NCBI GenBank assembly: GCA_001313365.1 | Contig: BBFS01000011.1 | Location: forward strand, 7,700 to 71,699 | Direction: 5' to 3' | DNA from: Paenarthrobacter nitroguajacolicus JCM 14115 | GTDB taxonomy: Bacteria > Actinomycetota > Actinomycetes > Actinomycetales > Micrococcaceae | Length of the DNA stretch: 64,000 bases | Part shown: positions 1-9,008 of the stretch, in pieces | Layout: the number at the start of each line of letters is the position of its first letter | Position numbering within the stretch: the first letter of the stretch is position 1 | Translations under genes and position numbers: made by a program | The notes under the pieces: model-generated | Told to the model about the DNA's origin: nothing | The model's database searches: none | Seen by the model: the letters and a program-made list of their open reading frames with translations, nothing else

Positions 1-271
1 AGCCCTGGCCTCCGACTGTCATCATCTCGCCGCGGAAATGGATGTCGATGTCGGACCAGCGGGCGAAGCGGCGGCTCATGTATTCAGCCACAACGGGATC
101 GGCGTTGCCGATGCCACCGAGCGTCTCATCGGAAAATACGACGCCGAAGCCAAAGGTGTCGCTGGCAGCGTTGCGTTCCCAGAGAGTGATGTCGTGCGAC
201 GGGTCCAGCTGCTTCATCAGTGCTGCGAAGTACAGGCCACCGGGGCCGCCTCCAACGATTGCGATTTTCAT
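1..271 (-). CDS. FAD-dependent aromatic-CoA monooxygenase, N-terminal part (salicylyl-CoA 5-hydroxylase type)
   Basis: Partial gene running off the window start. The first 90 residues are readable without frameshift from ATG 269-271. They open with the dinucleotide-binding motif MKIAIVGGGPGGLYFA, then WERN and GFGVVFSDETLGGI. This is the N-terminus of the class A flavin monooxygenases that hydroxylate salicylyl-CoA or 2-aminobenzoyl-CoA; in many members an Old Yellow Enzyme domain follows, but that part is outside the window. It lies 15 bases downstream of the aryl-CoA ligase stop, in the same direction, so the two are probably co-transcribed: the ligase makes the CoA thioester and this enzyme hydroxylates it. 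The choice between salicylyl-CoA and aminobenzoyl-CoA cannot be made from this fragment. Confidence 0.82.
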   Translation of the reverse strand, partial: MKIAIVGGGPGGLYFAALMKQLDPSHDITLWERNAASDTFGFGVVFSDETLGGIGNADPVVAEYMSRRFARWSDIDIHFRGEMMTVGGQG

Positions 272-286
272 GGGTGTTGCTCCTTC

Positions 287-1995
287 TCAGCCTGGCTCTG
301 GCCGGCGGGGGTGAAGTTGTTCGGTCTGGTTCGCGTTCGCTATAACGCCCTCGGCGAGAAGGCTGTCGCGGAGCTTGAAGTGCTGGAGTTTGCCGCTGGG
401 ATTGCGTGGCAGTTCGTTGACGAAGCGGACGTCCCGGGGGGGGTACTTGTACGGGGGGGCGATGGCCTGCTTCACGAAGTCCTGGATTTCCTTGCGCTTT
501 GCGGCGTCGCCGGTGACACCTTCGCGCAGCACGATGAAAGCGCAGACTATGCTGCCTCGCTCTTCGTCCGGAACTCCGATGACGGCGTTTTCCACCACGT
601 CGGGGGGGTGCTGGTCGATGGCCGTTTCAACCTCGGGTGCGCCGATGTTGTAACCGGAAGAGACAATCATGTTGTCCGAGCGCGCCTGGTACGTGAAATA
701 GCCGTCGGCATCCATGGCGAACGTATCGCCGGTGACGTTCCAGCCACGGACCACGTAGTTGGCCTGCCTGGCATCGTCGAGGTAGCGGCACCCGGTAGGG
801 CCGATCACGGCCAGGCGGCCGATGCTGCCCGGGCCGAGTTCGTTGCCGTCGTCGTCCAGGATGGTGGCCCGGAACCCCCCCGGAACAGCGCGCCCGGTGG
901 TTCCTGGGCGGATGTCATCGCCGGCAGCGGAGATGAAGACGTGCAGCAGCTCAGTAGCGCCGATTCCGTTGACCAGGCGCAGGCCGGTAATCTCGCGGAC
1001 AGCTTCCCAGGTCTCCTTGGACAAGTGCTCTCCGGCAGAGACGGCAACGCGGAGGCCGCGGAGGAGGTCCCCCCCCGCTTCTCCTTCAGGATGGCGCGGT
1101 AGGCAGTGGGTGCAGTGAAGAGGATCGTGGCACCAGCCGCGGCGGCGTGCTCTGCCAGTTCCACGGGCCCGGCTTTCTCAGTCAGGAGCGAAGATGCGCC
1201 GAAACGGAGCGGGAAGACCACCAGGCCGCCCAGCCCGAAGGTGAAAGCCAGAGGCGGGGGAACCGGCGAAGACGTCATCGGCGGTTGGCTCAAGGATGAA
1301 GCGGGCGAAGGTGTCCGCGTTGGCCAGGATGTCCCGGTGGAAGTGCATGGTCACCTTCGGCACACCGGTGGTGCCCGACGTCGGACCCAGCAGCGCAACG
1401 TCGTCCGCTGAAGTGTCCACAGCCGTGAACACGCCGCTCTTTTGCCCACAGCGGGAGGTGAGGTCGTCGTCGTCGGACGCGTTACGGGACCCGTACGTCA
1501 GGACCTTAACCTGGTCCCCCCCCGCCGCGACCCTGAGCTCGTCCACGAAGCGGTGATCAGAGATGGCCACCACCGGCTTGGTGAGGCCGATGAGGGTGGA
1601 GACTTCGTTGGAGCGCAGCATGGGCATGGTGGTGACCACCACGGCGCCGACTTTCAGAACACCAAGCCAGGCAGCGACGATCCAGGGGTTGTTGGGCCCG
1701 CGCAGCAACACGCGGTTGCCCGGCACAACACCGAGGTCTTCAGTGAGGACCTGGGCCACCTGGTTGGAACGCTGCTGAAGCTGGCCGTAGGTCCAGACAA
1801 CGCCGTCCGGGGTCCGCAGGGCCGGGCTGTCCGCGCCGTACTGTTCGACGCCGTCGTCGATCAGTACCGCAGCAGCATTGAGCCGTTCCGGGTAGTGGAG
1901 TTCGGGAAGGGTGAATTCAAGCGCAGGCCAGGTATCGGCGGGCGGCAGGTGGTCGCGGGTGAACGTGTCCACGTGGCCGATGGCATCATGCTCAT
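287..1995 (-). CDS. Aryl-CoA ligase (benzoate-CoA ligase family, AMP-forming)
   Basis: Acyl-adenylate-forming enzyme that would activate an aromatic acid to its CoA ester. Visible landmarks: the P-loop-like LLGPTSGTTGVPK, the acceptor region GYRAIL, and the C-terminal motifs DGYFTYQARSDNMIVSSGYNI and PRNPSGKLQ with the catalytic lysine. Reconstructed length is about 560 residues, normal for the family. I chose ATG 1993-1995 because AAAGGA precedes it by about 6 bases. The reading is broken near 1977 (a C missing), 1252 (C4 read as C5) and 1070 (G run of 8). Extra Pro or Gly codons near 436, 452, 604 and 877 look like the same error. It is followed by the monooxygenase and preceded by the thioesterase on the same strand. 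Confidence 0.85.
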
Positions 1996-2069
1996 GGCCG
2001 TTCCTTTCAGTGGTGCGTCGTTGAAGCGGAGTGGGTTTGGGGGGCAAACTGTTTAGGAGCCGGCCCGGA

Positions 2070-2927
2070 TCATGCCCTCTTGGGCACCGTGGCCAGCAGT
2101 CTTCCTTGCCGATCAAAGAAGCGGCCCATGGCGAGGCCCCCCCTGTTGCTTTGACCGGAGATAGCATCCTGGACGTAGAGCACCCAGTCGTCAGCGCGAC
2201 CGTCCCGGTGGAACCACATGGAGTGGTCCAAGCTGGCGGTGGCGAGTCCCGGGCTGGACCAATTGAGTCCGTTCACCCGGAGCAGCGGCTCCAAAATTGT
2301 GTAATCGCAGACGTAAGCCAAAGCTGTGCGGTGGAGGTCGGCGTCGTCAGGCAGGGCATCAAAGGCCTTGACCCATATCGCCTGCTGCGGCACTGAGCCG
2401 CCTTCCAGTTCTATATATACCGGTCCTGGAATATGACGCATATCGAAGCTGCGGCCCGTGGACCAGTAGTCCGCCGCCGGACCATCCGTTCCGTCCAACG
2501 CTTCGGCAGCGGTCCGCAGCGATTCAGGCTCGACGGCGGCAGGAGCCTCGGGCTGGAAGTCCGGCCCGTTCTCGGGAACCTGGAACGAGCCCATGGCCGC
2601 ATAGACGGGCTTGCCGTTCTGAAAGCCCCTGACGGTGCGGGTGGAATACCCGCGGCCGTCCCGGAGACGCTCCACTTCGTAGCGGACACTGGAACCGATA
2701 TCCACGGGACGCATGAAGTAGCTGTGCATCGAGTGCAAAGTCCTGTCAGCATCAACGGACCGCATCATTGCGGCCGCAGCCTGTGCCACCATGTCTCCAC
2801 CATAGGCTTTGGGCCACGGCACGTACTGGGTGGTTGCTTCATAGGCTTCGTCGAAAACCTCGGCCGTTGCGGGCGTGAGTTCAACGGCCTTGAGGAAGGT
2901 CTCGGACGTCAGGGTTCCAGTGATCAT
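2070..2927 (-). CDS. tesB: Acyl-CoA thioesterase II (TesB-like double hotdog)
   Basis: Intact 285-residue protein with the two hotdog halves of TesB thioesterases. Landmarks are YGGDMVAQAAAA and LHSMHSYFMRP in the first half and ASLDHSMWFHR near residue 235. It would hydrolyse an acyl- or aryl-CoA ester. In this cluster it may release the free hydroxylated acid (such as gentisate) after ring hydroxylation, which is inference from position. Its ATG at 2925-2927 starts 3 bases after the cupin stop codon, so the two genes are tightly coupled. One Gly in NRGGLAMG comes from a G run of 7 at about 2137 and looks like a duplicated codon. Confidence 0.86.
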   Translation of the reverse strand: MITGTLTSETFLKAVELTPATAEVFDEAYEATTQYVPWPKAYGGDMVAQAAAAMMRSVDADRTLHSMHSYFMRPVDIGSSVRYEVERLRDGRGYSTRTVRGFQNGKPVYAAMGSFQVPENGPDFQPEAPAAVEPESLRTAAEALDGTDGPAADYWSTGRSFDMRHIPGPVYIELEGGSVPQQAIWVKAFDALPDDADLHRTALAYVCDYTILEPLLRVNGLNWSSPGLATASLDHSMWFHRDGRADDWVLYVQDAISGQSNRGGLAMGRFFDRQGRLLATVPKRA

Positions 2928-2930
2928 GGC

Positions 2931-3421
2931 TTAGGCCCGGCGGTAGTCGGCGAGAGTTTCGTCTGCGACATCTTCGAGGTTGACCACGAGGTTCTCCGGT
3001 GTGCGCGCGGTGAGCCAGACGAGCTCCTCTGTGATGGACATGTTGGCTTCTACGTGGGGGGGCATGAACGGCGGAACGAATACCCAGTCGCCTGCCTTCA
3101 TGTCGATGAACTCTGAGTAGTTCTCGCCGAAGTAGATCCTGCCGTGGCCGCGGAGCACGTAGCCACCGGTCTCTGCCTCACCGTGGTGGTGCGGAAGTGA
3201 GCGGTAGCCGGGGGGGTGTTGGACACCTGGCCGAACCAGATCTTGGTTGCCGGGGTGTGCTGGATGCTCACGCCGGAGACGCGGATGCAGTCGCCGGATT
3301 GAGCCGTGTTGGTGTCTTCGGCACCGGCGCGGGTGACAACGGGGGGGACAACCTTGCCGTCGGCCTGCGCGTAGATGGAGTTGTCGCCTTCGAGACGGTA
3401 TTCGGTGGTGGTATGGCTCAT
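2931..3421 (-). CDS. Small cupin protein, possible ring-cleavage dioxygenase
   Basis: Single-domain cupin of about 160 residues. The first part reads from ATG 3419-3421; the rest follows after a frameshift at the G run at 3210-3216. The second frame carries the cupin metal motif HHHGEAETGGYVLRGHG (three His and a Glu) and then PPFMPPHVEAN with a further His. Classical gentisate 1,2-dioxygenases are about 350 residues with two cupin domains, so this is a shorter enzyme. Its place between a fumarylacetoacetase-family hydrolase and a thioesterase in an aromatic CoA cluster suggests a role in cleaving or isomerising the ring product, but I do not recognise the exact function. Confidence 0.7.
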
Positions 3422-3451
3422 GGGTCTCTCCTTTTGTTGAGGTGTGAGGCT

Positions 3452-4326
3452 TTAGGCGTTTGCCGGGACTGGTGCGTGGATCCGGAACTGGTTCTCCAGC
3501 CGGCCGATCCCGTCGATTTCGGTGGTGAGGATGTCGCCGTCCTTGAGGAAGCGCGGCGGGGTCATTCCCATCCCCCACTCCTCCGGGCGTTCCGGTGAGG
3601 ACGAGGTCGCCGGGGGGGCGCAGGGTGGTGAATTGCGAAATGTAGGACAGGAGCTGTGCCGGGCCGAACACCAATGTGCTGGTGTTCCCCTGCTGCACAA
3701 GCTCGCCGTTGACGTAACCGCGGACGTCGAAATGTTCGCCGGCTTCATCTGCCGTGACCATGACCGGGCCTACAGGGGTTGTGCCGTCCCAGGCTTTGCC
3801 CTGGAACCACTGCAGCGTCCGGTTTTGCCAGTCGCGCATGGAAACATCATTGGCCACGGTGTACCCGGCAATGGCCTCACGGGCTTGGTCTTCATCCGCC
3901 CGGTACAGCTCGGAACCCACGACGACGGCGAGCTCGGCTTCCCAGTCGACGCGGCCGCTGCCGTGGACTTCCACAGCGTCGTTTGCTCCGACCAGGGTGT
4001 CCGCGTACTTGGCGAAGAGGGTGGGGGGGTATTCGGGAAGCTCGCGCCCCATTTCCTGGATGTGGTCACCGTAGTTCAGACCGCAGCAGATGACTTTGCC
4101 GGCGCGGGGGAAGGAGCGGTGCGAGGTCTGCTTCGCCTGCCGCGATGACTTTCTGCTCCCTCGACGCGGCAGCCCCTGCTGCCTTCTCGACGACCAACCG
4201 CCACTCCGGCTGCGCCAGGAGTGCCCCCCCGACGTCAGTGGCGGGCAACGCGAGGTAAGAGCCGGCACCCGTGGCGAGTGCCGCCGTCGTACTTCCGCCG
4301 GCCGTGCGCAAGGTGGCTAGTTTCAT
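3452..4326 (-). CDS. Fumarylacetoacetate hydrolase family protein (fumarylpyruvate/maleylpyruvate hydrolase-like)
   Basis: FAH-family C-C bond hydrolase of about 285 residues. Landmarks: CCGLNYGDHIQEMG, DWEAELAVVVG with the metal-binding acidic residues, GYTVANDVSMRDWQ, KAWDGTTPVGP, and the C-terminal LTGTPGGVG. Family members cleave fumarylpyruvate or related dicarbonyl products of gentisate-type ring fission. ATG 4324-4326 is the first start and faces the divergent ridA gene. Frameshifts sit at 4106-4110 and 3572-3576, both runs of 4 read as 5. Duplicated Gly/Pro codons lie near 3613, 4021 and 4224. It is the first gene of a leftward operon with the cupin, thioesterase, ligase and monooxygenase. 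Confidence 0.85.
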
Positions 4327-4352
4327 TGCGGGGTTCCCTTCGAGATTTTATG

Positions 4353-4381
4353 ATGTGTCGACTTTTTTACGATCGTCACAT
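4353..4381. promoter_or_regulatory. Candidate operator in divergent ridA/FAH promoter region
   Basis: The 137-base gap between the divergent FAH-family and RidA genes is AT-rich compared with its surroundings. It contains the near-perfect inverted repeat ATGTGTCGA (4353-4361) and TCGTCACAT (4373-4381), separated by 11 bases including a T tract. A single symmetric site between two divergent catabolic promoters is typical of a local repressor or activator. No regulator gene lies next to it, so the cognate protein is unknown; the IclR at 5330-6138 is one candidate. Confidence 0.4.
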
Positions 4382-4463
4382 ATGCTCAACGTAGCACGGC
4401 GGAAATGATCTGCACAGAGGCTTTCCAAAAGTTTTTGCAGCTGCCACAACGAGGAGGAACAGC

Positions 4464-4862
4464 ATGAGCCACCAGACGATCAACCCGGAATCGCTGCCCA
4501 AGCCATCGGGCTTCGCGCACGGCATCCTTGCCGGAAACACTGTCTTCCTGGGCGGGCAGACTGCCTGGACAAGAACATGAACATCGTTCCCGGCGGGATT
4601 GTGGAGCAGTTCACGCAGGCGTTCTCCAACGTGATCACCACGCTGCGGGAGGCCGGCGGAGAGCCCGAAGACCTGGTCAACGTGACCATCTACCTCACCG
4701 ACGTGGACGACTACATGGCGAACGGCCGCGAAATCGGACGAATCTGGCGGGAAATGGCGGGCTCGCAGTACCCCCCGCAATGGCCGGCATCGGCGTCACG
4801 CGCCTCTGGCAGAAAGAGGCCCTGATCGAAATCCAGGCATCGCGGTGATTCCGGAACGCTAA
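4464..4862 (+). CDS. ridA: RidA family (YjgF/YER057c/UK114) protein
   Basis: Reconstructed 132-residue RidA-like protein starting at ATG 4464 behind a perfect AGGAGG (4452-4457). Landmarks are SGFAHGILAGNTVFLGGQTA, VEQFTQAFSNV and VNVTIYLTDVDDY. RidA proteins hydrolyse reactive enamine/imine intermediates; in aromatic degradation clusters, relatives act on amino-muconate type products. That fits the possibility that the upstream cluster handles aminobenzoyl-CoA. Frame breaks at 4564 (CCC read as CC), 4771 (C4 read as C6) and 4836 (GGG read as GG) are probable sequence errors. It is divergent from the FAH-family gene. Confidence 0.82.
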
Positions 4863-4902
4863 ACCTCTGGCCCTTGCGGTGCCCGTGGTGAAGCATGTCC
4901 CT

Positions 4903-5249
4903 ATGGGAACCGTCACCGAATATCTTGAGGGCGTCAGCGAGGCCAACCGCTCGATTCTGGCGCGGATTGTGGGGGATCGCCCGCGAGTTGGCCCCCCGAC
5001 GCCGAAGAAGGCATCAGCTACGGAATGCCCGCGCTGCTGGTTGATGGCAAGGGCTTCCTGAGCGTGCAGGAAACCACAAAGCACCTGGCCCTGTACCCGT
5101 TCAGCGGGCAGATCCTCCCGGAGATGTCGGAGGAGCTTGGGGGTTATTCGTGGTCGCCGGGAACGCTGCGGTTTTCTGCGGATAATCCCGTGCCGGACTC
5201 CATGGTGCGGCGGATCCTGGAGACGCGGTTGGCAGCGATCCGGAAATAG
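4903..5249 (+). CDS. DUF1801 domain protein
   Basis: Small protein of about 115 residues: MGTVTEYLEGVSEANR at the start, GISYGMPALLVDGKGFLSV and KHLALYPFSG in the middle, and LRFSADNPVPDSMVRRILETRLAAI at the end. This pattern matches DUF1801 (YdhG-type) proteins, whose biochemical role is poorly known. ATG 4903 is used; an in-frame GTG at 4879 is an alternative with no better ribosome site. Two runs (4968 region, G4 read as 5; 4994, C5 read as 6) break the frame. It follows ridA by 40 bases and ends just before a palindromic repeat. Confidence 0.72.
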
Positions 5250-5260
5250 TCCCGTCCGGA

Positions 5261-5325
5261 CCAACTAAGTCGCAGTTCAGGCCGTTTTGAGTTCTCATAA
5301 CGGCATGATCTGCGACCTACTTGGG
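5261..5325. repeat. Palindromic intergenic repeat, family A (copy 1)
   Basis: Outer arms CCAACTAAGTCGCAG (5261-5275) and CTGCGACCTACTTGGG (5310-5325) are imperfect inverted repeats, with an inner stem GCCGTT/AACGGC (5281-5304). The same outer arms recur at 8941-9008 with a different inner stem, so this is a dispersed REP-like element. Here it separates the convergent DUF1801 and IclR genes and could act as a bidirectional terminator. Confidence 0.7.
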
Positions 5326-5329
5326 TGGG

Positions 5330-6138
5330 TTAGTGCTTGGCGGAAACATCCTGCGAGATTGCGTTGGCCGTCGCGACCACTTCCTGGCGCACGGCGTCGA
5401 GGTACTTCACCGGGTTCGGCTGGGACGCGACTGCCTGAGCTTGCAGGGACACGTTGATCGCGGCCACGTTGTCGCCATTGTTGTGGTTCCACACCGGCGC
5501 TGCAATGGACATCAACCCGATCTCCAGCTCCTGGTCCAGAAGGCACCACCCTTGCGAACGGACATGCTCGACGGCGGCCTCAAGTCGGGAACGCTGGCGA
5601 CGGTTCGCGGCGTGATCGGCGTAAGTTCCGCCGTCGAGAGGTAGGCCTCGAACTTGGCCTGCGGCAAACCGGCCAGCAGGACGCGACCCATGGATGTGGC
5701 ATAAGCCGGGAATCGCGTGCCCACGGTGATCCCCCCCACATTCATGATCCGGCGCGTGGCGACGCGGGCCACGTAGAAGATGTCCGGACCGTCCAGGACC
5801 GCGGCGGACGTCGACTCCCCCCCAGCTTCAGGCTCAACTGTTCCAAGTGCGGCTGGGCCAACTGCGGCAGGGACAACGCCGACAAGTACGAGTAACCAAG
5901 CTGCAGCACTTTGGCCGTGAGCGCGAAGGTCTTGCCGTCGGTGCGGACGTAGCCGAGCTCAACCAGGGTATGCAGGAACCTCCGGGCGGTGGCGCGCGTC
6001 AGGTCCGTGCGGGCTGCGACTTCGCTGAGGGTCATCACCGGGTTATTTGCGTCGAACGCCCGGATCACGGCCAGACCCCGTGCCAACGACTGAACATACT
6101 GGTCGCTGGCCTGCGGGGGTTACTGGGGAATCGGTCAT
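5330..6138 (-). CDS. IclR family regulator of the pca operon (PcaR-like)
   Basis: Reconstructed IclR protein of about 265 residues. The N-terminal winged helix is MTLSEVAARTDLTRATARRF; the C-terminal effector domain contains FPAYATSMGRVLLAGL and WNHNNGDNVAAINVS. Start ATG 6136-6138 is recovered by reading the C run at 6115 as 4 instead of 5. Further breaks lie at about 5551, 5726 and 5817. It follows pcaJ on the same strand, the position typical of pcaR/pcaU-type regulators, so it probably controls pca genes in response to a pathway intermediate such as protocatechuate or beta-ketoadipate; that effector is inference. Confidence 0.82.
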
Positions 6139-6158
6139 GGTTACCAATCCTAGGGTGC

Positions 6159-6336
6159 GTTGCGGGGGCCTACTCTGCAGGCTAAGTTCCCGAAATACCC
6201 CCCCGCAGAGCGGGCCTCACAACGAGGCGCGCGCAACTTGCGGGGGGCCTACTCTGCAGGCCAACTTCCCGAAATACCCCGCAGAGCGGGCCTCACAACG
6301 GGGGGGAGCGCGCAACTTGCGGGGGGCCTACTCTGC
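6159..6336. repeat. Array of palindromic repeats, family B (two copies plus a half copy)
   Basis: Unit 1 has arms GTTGCGGGGGCCTACTCTGC (6159-6178) and GCAGAGCGGGCCTCACAAC (6205-6223). Unit 2 has the same arms at about 6237-6258 and 6281-6299 with a nearly identical loop. A third 5' arm (6316-6336) runs into the end of pcaJ, so the pcaJ stop codon (6328-6330) lies inside the repeat. A related element is at 16253-16324. The tandem arrangement between pcaJ and its downstream regulator suggests a transcription terminator or mRNA-stability element. Confidence 0.75.
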
Positions 6337-7007
6337 TTTCTTCAGGGGGGGCAGCGGAACGAGCTCCTGGATTTCTTCGAAGGTGCAGCCGAAGGTCTCG
6401 CGCACGGTGACGCCGTCGGGACCTGTCAGGAACACTGCTTTGTCCGTGTACACGCGGGTGACGCAGCCGACGCCGGTGAGCGGATAGGTGCACTGTTCCA
6501 CGAGTTTGGACACGCCCTCGCGCGTCAGGAGCGTCATCATCACGAAGACGTCCTTGGCGCCTGTCGCCAGGTCCATCGCGCCACCCACGGCGGGGGATGG
6601 CGTCCGGGGGCGCCGGTGTGCCAGTTGGCCAGGTCACCTGTGGCGGAAACCTGGAACGCACCGAGCACGCAGATGTCCAGGTGCCCGCCGCGCATGATCG
6701 CGAACGAGTCGGCGTGGTGGAAGTACGAGGCTCCGGGCAGTTCGGTGACGGGGATTTTGCCGGCGTTGATCAGGTCGCCATCGACGTCATCCCCCCCAAG
6801 AGCGGCCGGGCCCATGCCGAGCATCCCGTTCTCCGTGTGGAGCGTGATGTTCTGTTCCTCGGTGAGGTAGTTGGACACGAGTGTCGGCTGGCCGATGCCC
6901 AGGTTCACGAACGAGCCGGGGGGGACGATGTCGCGGGCCACCAACTGGGCGAGTTCGTCGCGGCCCAGCGGCTTCTCCGAGGTCTGGATGCTGGTTTGTG
7001 TGCTCAT
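6328..7007 (-). CDS. pcaJ: 3-oxoadipate CoA-transferase subunit B
   Basis: Subunit B of the transferase that moves CoA from succinyl-CoA to 3-oxoadipate. Landmarks: FVNLGIGQPTLVSNYL, then TENGMLGMGP, whose Glu is the catalytic residue in this family, then GGHLDICVLGAFQVS and VFLTGPDGVTVRETF. About 225 residues. ATG 7005-7007 is preceded by the pcaI stop with only 2 bases between. One frameshift lies at the G run near 6591. Duplicated Gly/Pro codons occur near 6343, 6795 and 6921. It is the last enzyme gene of the leftward pca operon. Confidence 0.92.
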
Positions 7008-7009
7008 GA

Positions 7010-7696
7010 TCAGGCCACCTGTTCTGCGCTGGAACCGCCGACGCGGACCACGCTGTTGACGTAAATACCCGGTGTCACCACGTTCTCCGGATCCAGGGAA
7101 CCGGTGGGCACGATTTCCGTGACCTGCACGATGGTGTGCTTGGCTGCGGCGGCATGATGGGGGGGCCGAAGTTCCGTGCGGTTTTCCGGTAGATGAGGTT
7201 GCCCTTGCCGTCGGCTTTGAGTGCTTGATCAGGCGACGTCGGCGTGAATGGGGGGGGTCTCAAACACCTGGCCCCGTCCATCGATAATGCGGGTTTCCTT
7301 GCCTTCGGCCAGCGTGGTGCCGTATCCGGTGGGCGTGAAGAAACCCCCCAATTCCGGCGCCGGCAGCCGGATGCGCTCGGCAAGGTTGCCTTGCGGGACG
7401 AGCTCCAGTTCGATCTCGCCGGCGTGGAACTTGGCGTCGAAGTGCCAGGAATCGGACTGCCGCGGGAAGGAACAGATCATCTTGCGGACCCGGCCTTCCT
7501 TGATCAGCAACGCCAGGCCCTGATCTCCCTGGCCGGCGTTGTTGTTGACCACGGTCAGGTCTTTCGCACCGCAATCCATCAGTGCGTCGATCAGTTCGAA
7601 CGGTTGCCCGGCGTTGCCGAAACCGCCGATCATTACCGTGGAACCGTCCTTGATGCCGGCGACAGCCTCGCCAACAGTGTCAATGAAATTCAGCAT
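7010..7696 (-). CDS. pcaI: 3-oxoadipate CoA-transferase subunit A
   Basis: Subunit A partner of PcaJ. It begins MLNFIDTVGEAVAGIKDGSTVMIGGFGNAGQ and contains FELIDALMDCGAKDLTVVNNN and GYGTTLAEGKETRIIDG. The C-terminal part (ending VNSVVRVGGSSAEQVA) is recovered after breaks at the G runs near 7155 and 7250. The overall span is exactly 229 codons, the normal family length. ATG 7694-7696 has AGGAGG 12 bases upstream. It lies 14 bases after the pcaF stop codon. Confidence 0.9.
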
Positions 7697-7710
7697 GACC
7701 CTTAACCCTC

Positions 7711-8921
7711 CTATGCCGATGCGCCGGCAGTAACGTTTTCGAGCACCACGGCCAGGCCTTGGCCCACGCCGATGCAGATCGCTGCGACGCCCCAGCGCTG
7801 CCCGGAAGCCTGCAAGGAACGGGCGAGCGTTCCCAGGATGCGCGTACCGGAAGCACCGAGCGGGTGGCCCATGGCGATCGCCCCGCCGTGCTGGTTCACG
7901 ATTGAGGGGTCGATCCCCCCACGCGTCAACGCACGCCAGCGATTGCGCGGCGAACGCCTCGTTAAGTTCGACGGCGCCAACTTGGTCCCAGCCGATGCCC
8001 GCCTTCGCGAGGGCCTTGTTCGCGGCCTCCACGGGTGCGAAGCCGAAGAACTGGGGGTCGTTGCCGTGCGCGCCACGGCCGGCGATGCGGGCCAGGGGCT
8101 CCAAACCAAGAATCCCGGCAGCGGCCTCGGAACCGATCCATGCGGCCGAAGCACCGTCAGACAAAGGCGAGGCATTCCCGGCGGTAACCGTACCGCCGTC
8201 GGGCCCCGACGACTCAGGCCGGAAAACGGTCTTCAGCCCAGCCAGCTTCTCCGCCGTGGAACCCGCCTGATGCCTCATCCCGGACCAGGTCAGTGCCGGA
8301 ACCTGCGAGACCAACGAATCGTAGAAGCCTTCGTTCCACGCAGCGTCGGCCAGATTGTGCGAATCAGCCGCAAAAGCATCCTGCCGCTCACGCGTGATCC
8401 CGTACTTCTCACGGAGCGTTCGGTGGCTTCACCCAGGGAGATGGTCCAGTCCTTGTTCATGGCCGGGTTCACCAAACGCCAACCCAACGTGGTGGACGCC
8501 AAGGTCATGTCACCGGCCGGGTAGGGCTTGGAGGTCTTCGGCAGGACCACGGAGCCCGGGACATGGATTCGGCGCCGCCCACCAGCATGAGGTCGGCGTC
8601 GCCGGCGTTGATCTGGCGCGAGGCAATTATCGCCGCGTCAAGCGACGAGCCGCACAGCCGGTTCACCGAGGTGCCCGGAATCGAGACCGGAAGGCCGGCC
8701 AGCAGGGTAGCCATGCGGGCGACATTGCGGTTTTCCTCGCCGGCACCGTTTGCGTTGCCGAACACCACTTCGTCGATCCGCTCAACATCCAAACCGGGAG
8801 CACGCTTGACGGACTCGCGGACCACATGGGCAGCAAGGTCATCAGGACGGACAGCAGCAAGACCGGAGCCGAACTTGCCAAAGGGCGTGCGCACGGCGTC
8901 GTACACGAAAGCCTGGTTCAT
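7711..8921 (-). CDS. pcaF: Beta-ketoadipyl-CoA thiolase
   Basis: Thiolase cleaving beta-ketoadipyl-CoA to succinyl-CoA and acetyl-CoA. It starts MNQAFVYDAVRTPFGKFGSGLA, carries the acylated cysteine in SVNRLCGSSLDA (near residue 90), NEAFAAQSLA, the histidine in GGAIAMGHPLGASG, and the C-terminal CIGVGQG. About 400 residues, normal for the family. Apparent frame breaks near 8550 and 8419 look like lost single bases, and one near 7914 is a C run of 7. It is followed by pcaI after 14 bases; the palindromic repeat at 8941-9008 lies between it and pcaC. Confidence 0.92.
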
Positions 8922-8940
8922 GGGTTTCTCTTTCTATCTG

Positions 8941-9008
8941 CCCAACTAAGTCGCAATAGTGCGCGTTTTGGGGGGGGTCTAAACGCGCTTAACTGCGACT
9001 CAGTTGGG
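8941..9008. repeat. Palindromic intergenic repeat, family A (copy 2)
   Basis: Arms CCCAACTAAGTCGCA (8941-8955) and TGCGACTCAGTTGGG (8994-9008) with an inner stem GCGCGTTT/AAACGCGC. It matches the outer arms of the element at 5261-5325. It sits inside the pca operon between pcaC and pcaF, and the pcaC stop codon (9000-9002) is contained in its 3' arm. It could set differential expression of the upstream and downstream halves of the operon. Confidence 0.7.

Noticed and set aside
38..1102. Long plus-strand reading frame of 354 codons
   Set aside because: It is antisense to the aryl-CoA ligase, which has clear family motifs on the minus strand; high-GC codon bias creates such shadow frames.
6159..6336. 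Repeated units as a CRISPR array
   Set aside because: Repeats are palindromic with conserved loops rather than unique spacers, only two and a half copies, no cas genes.
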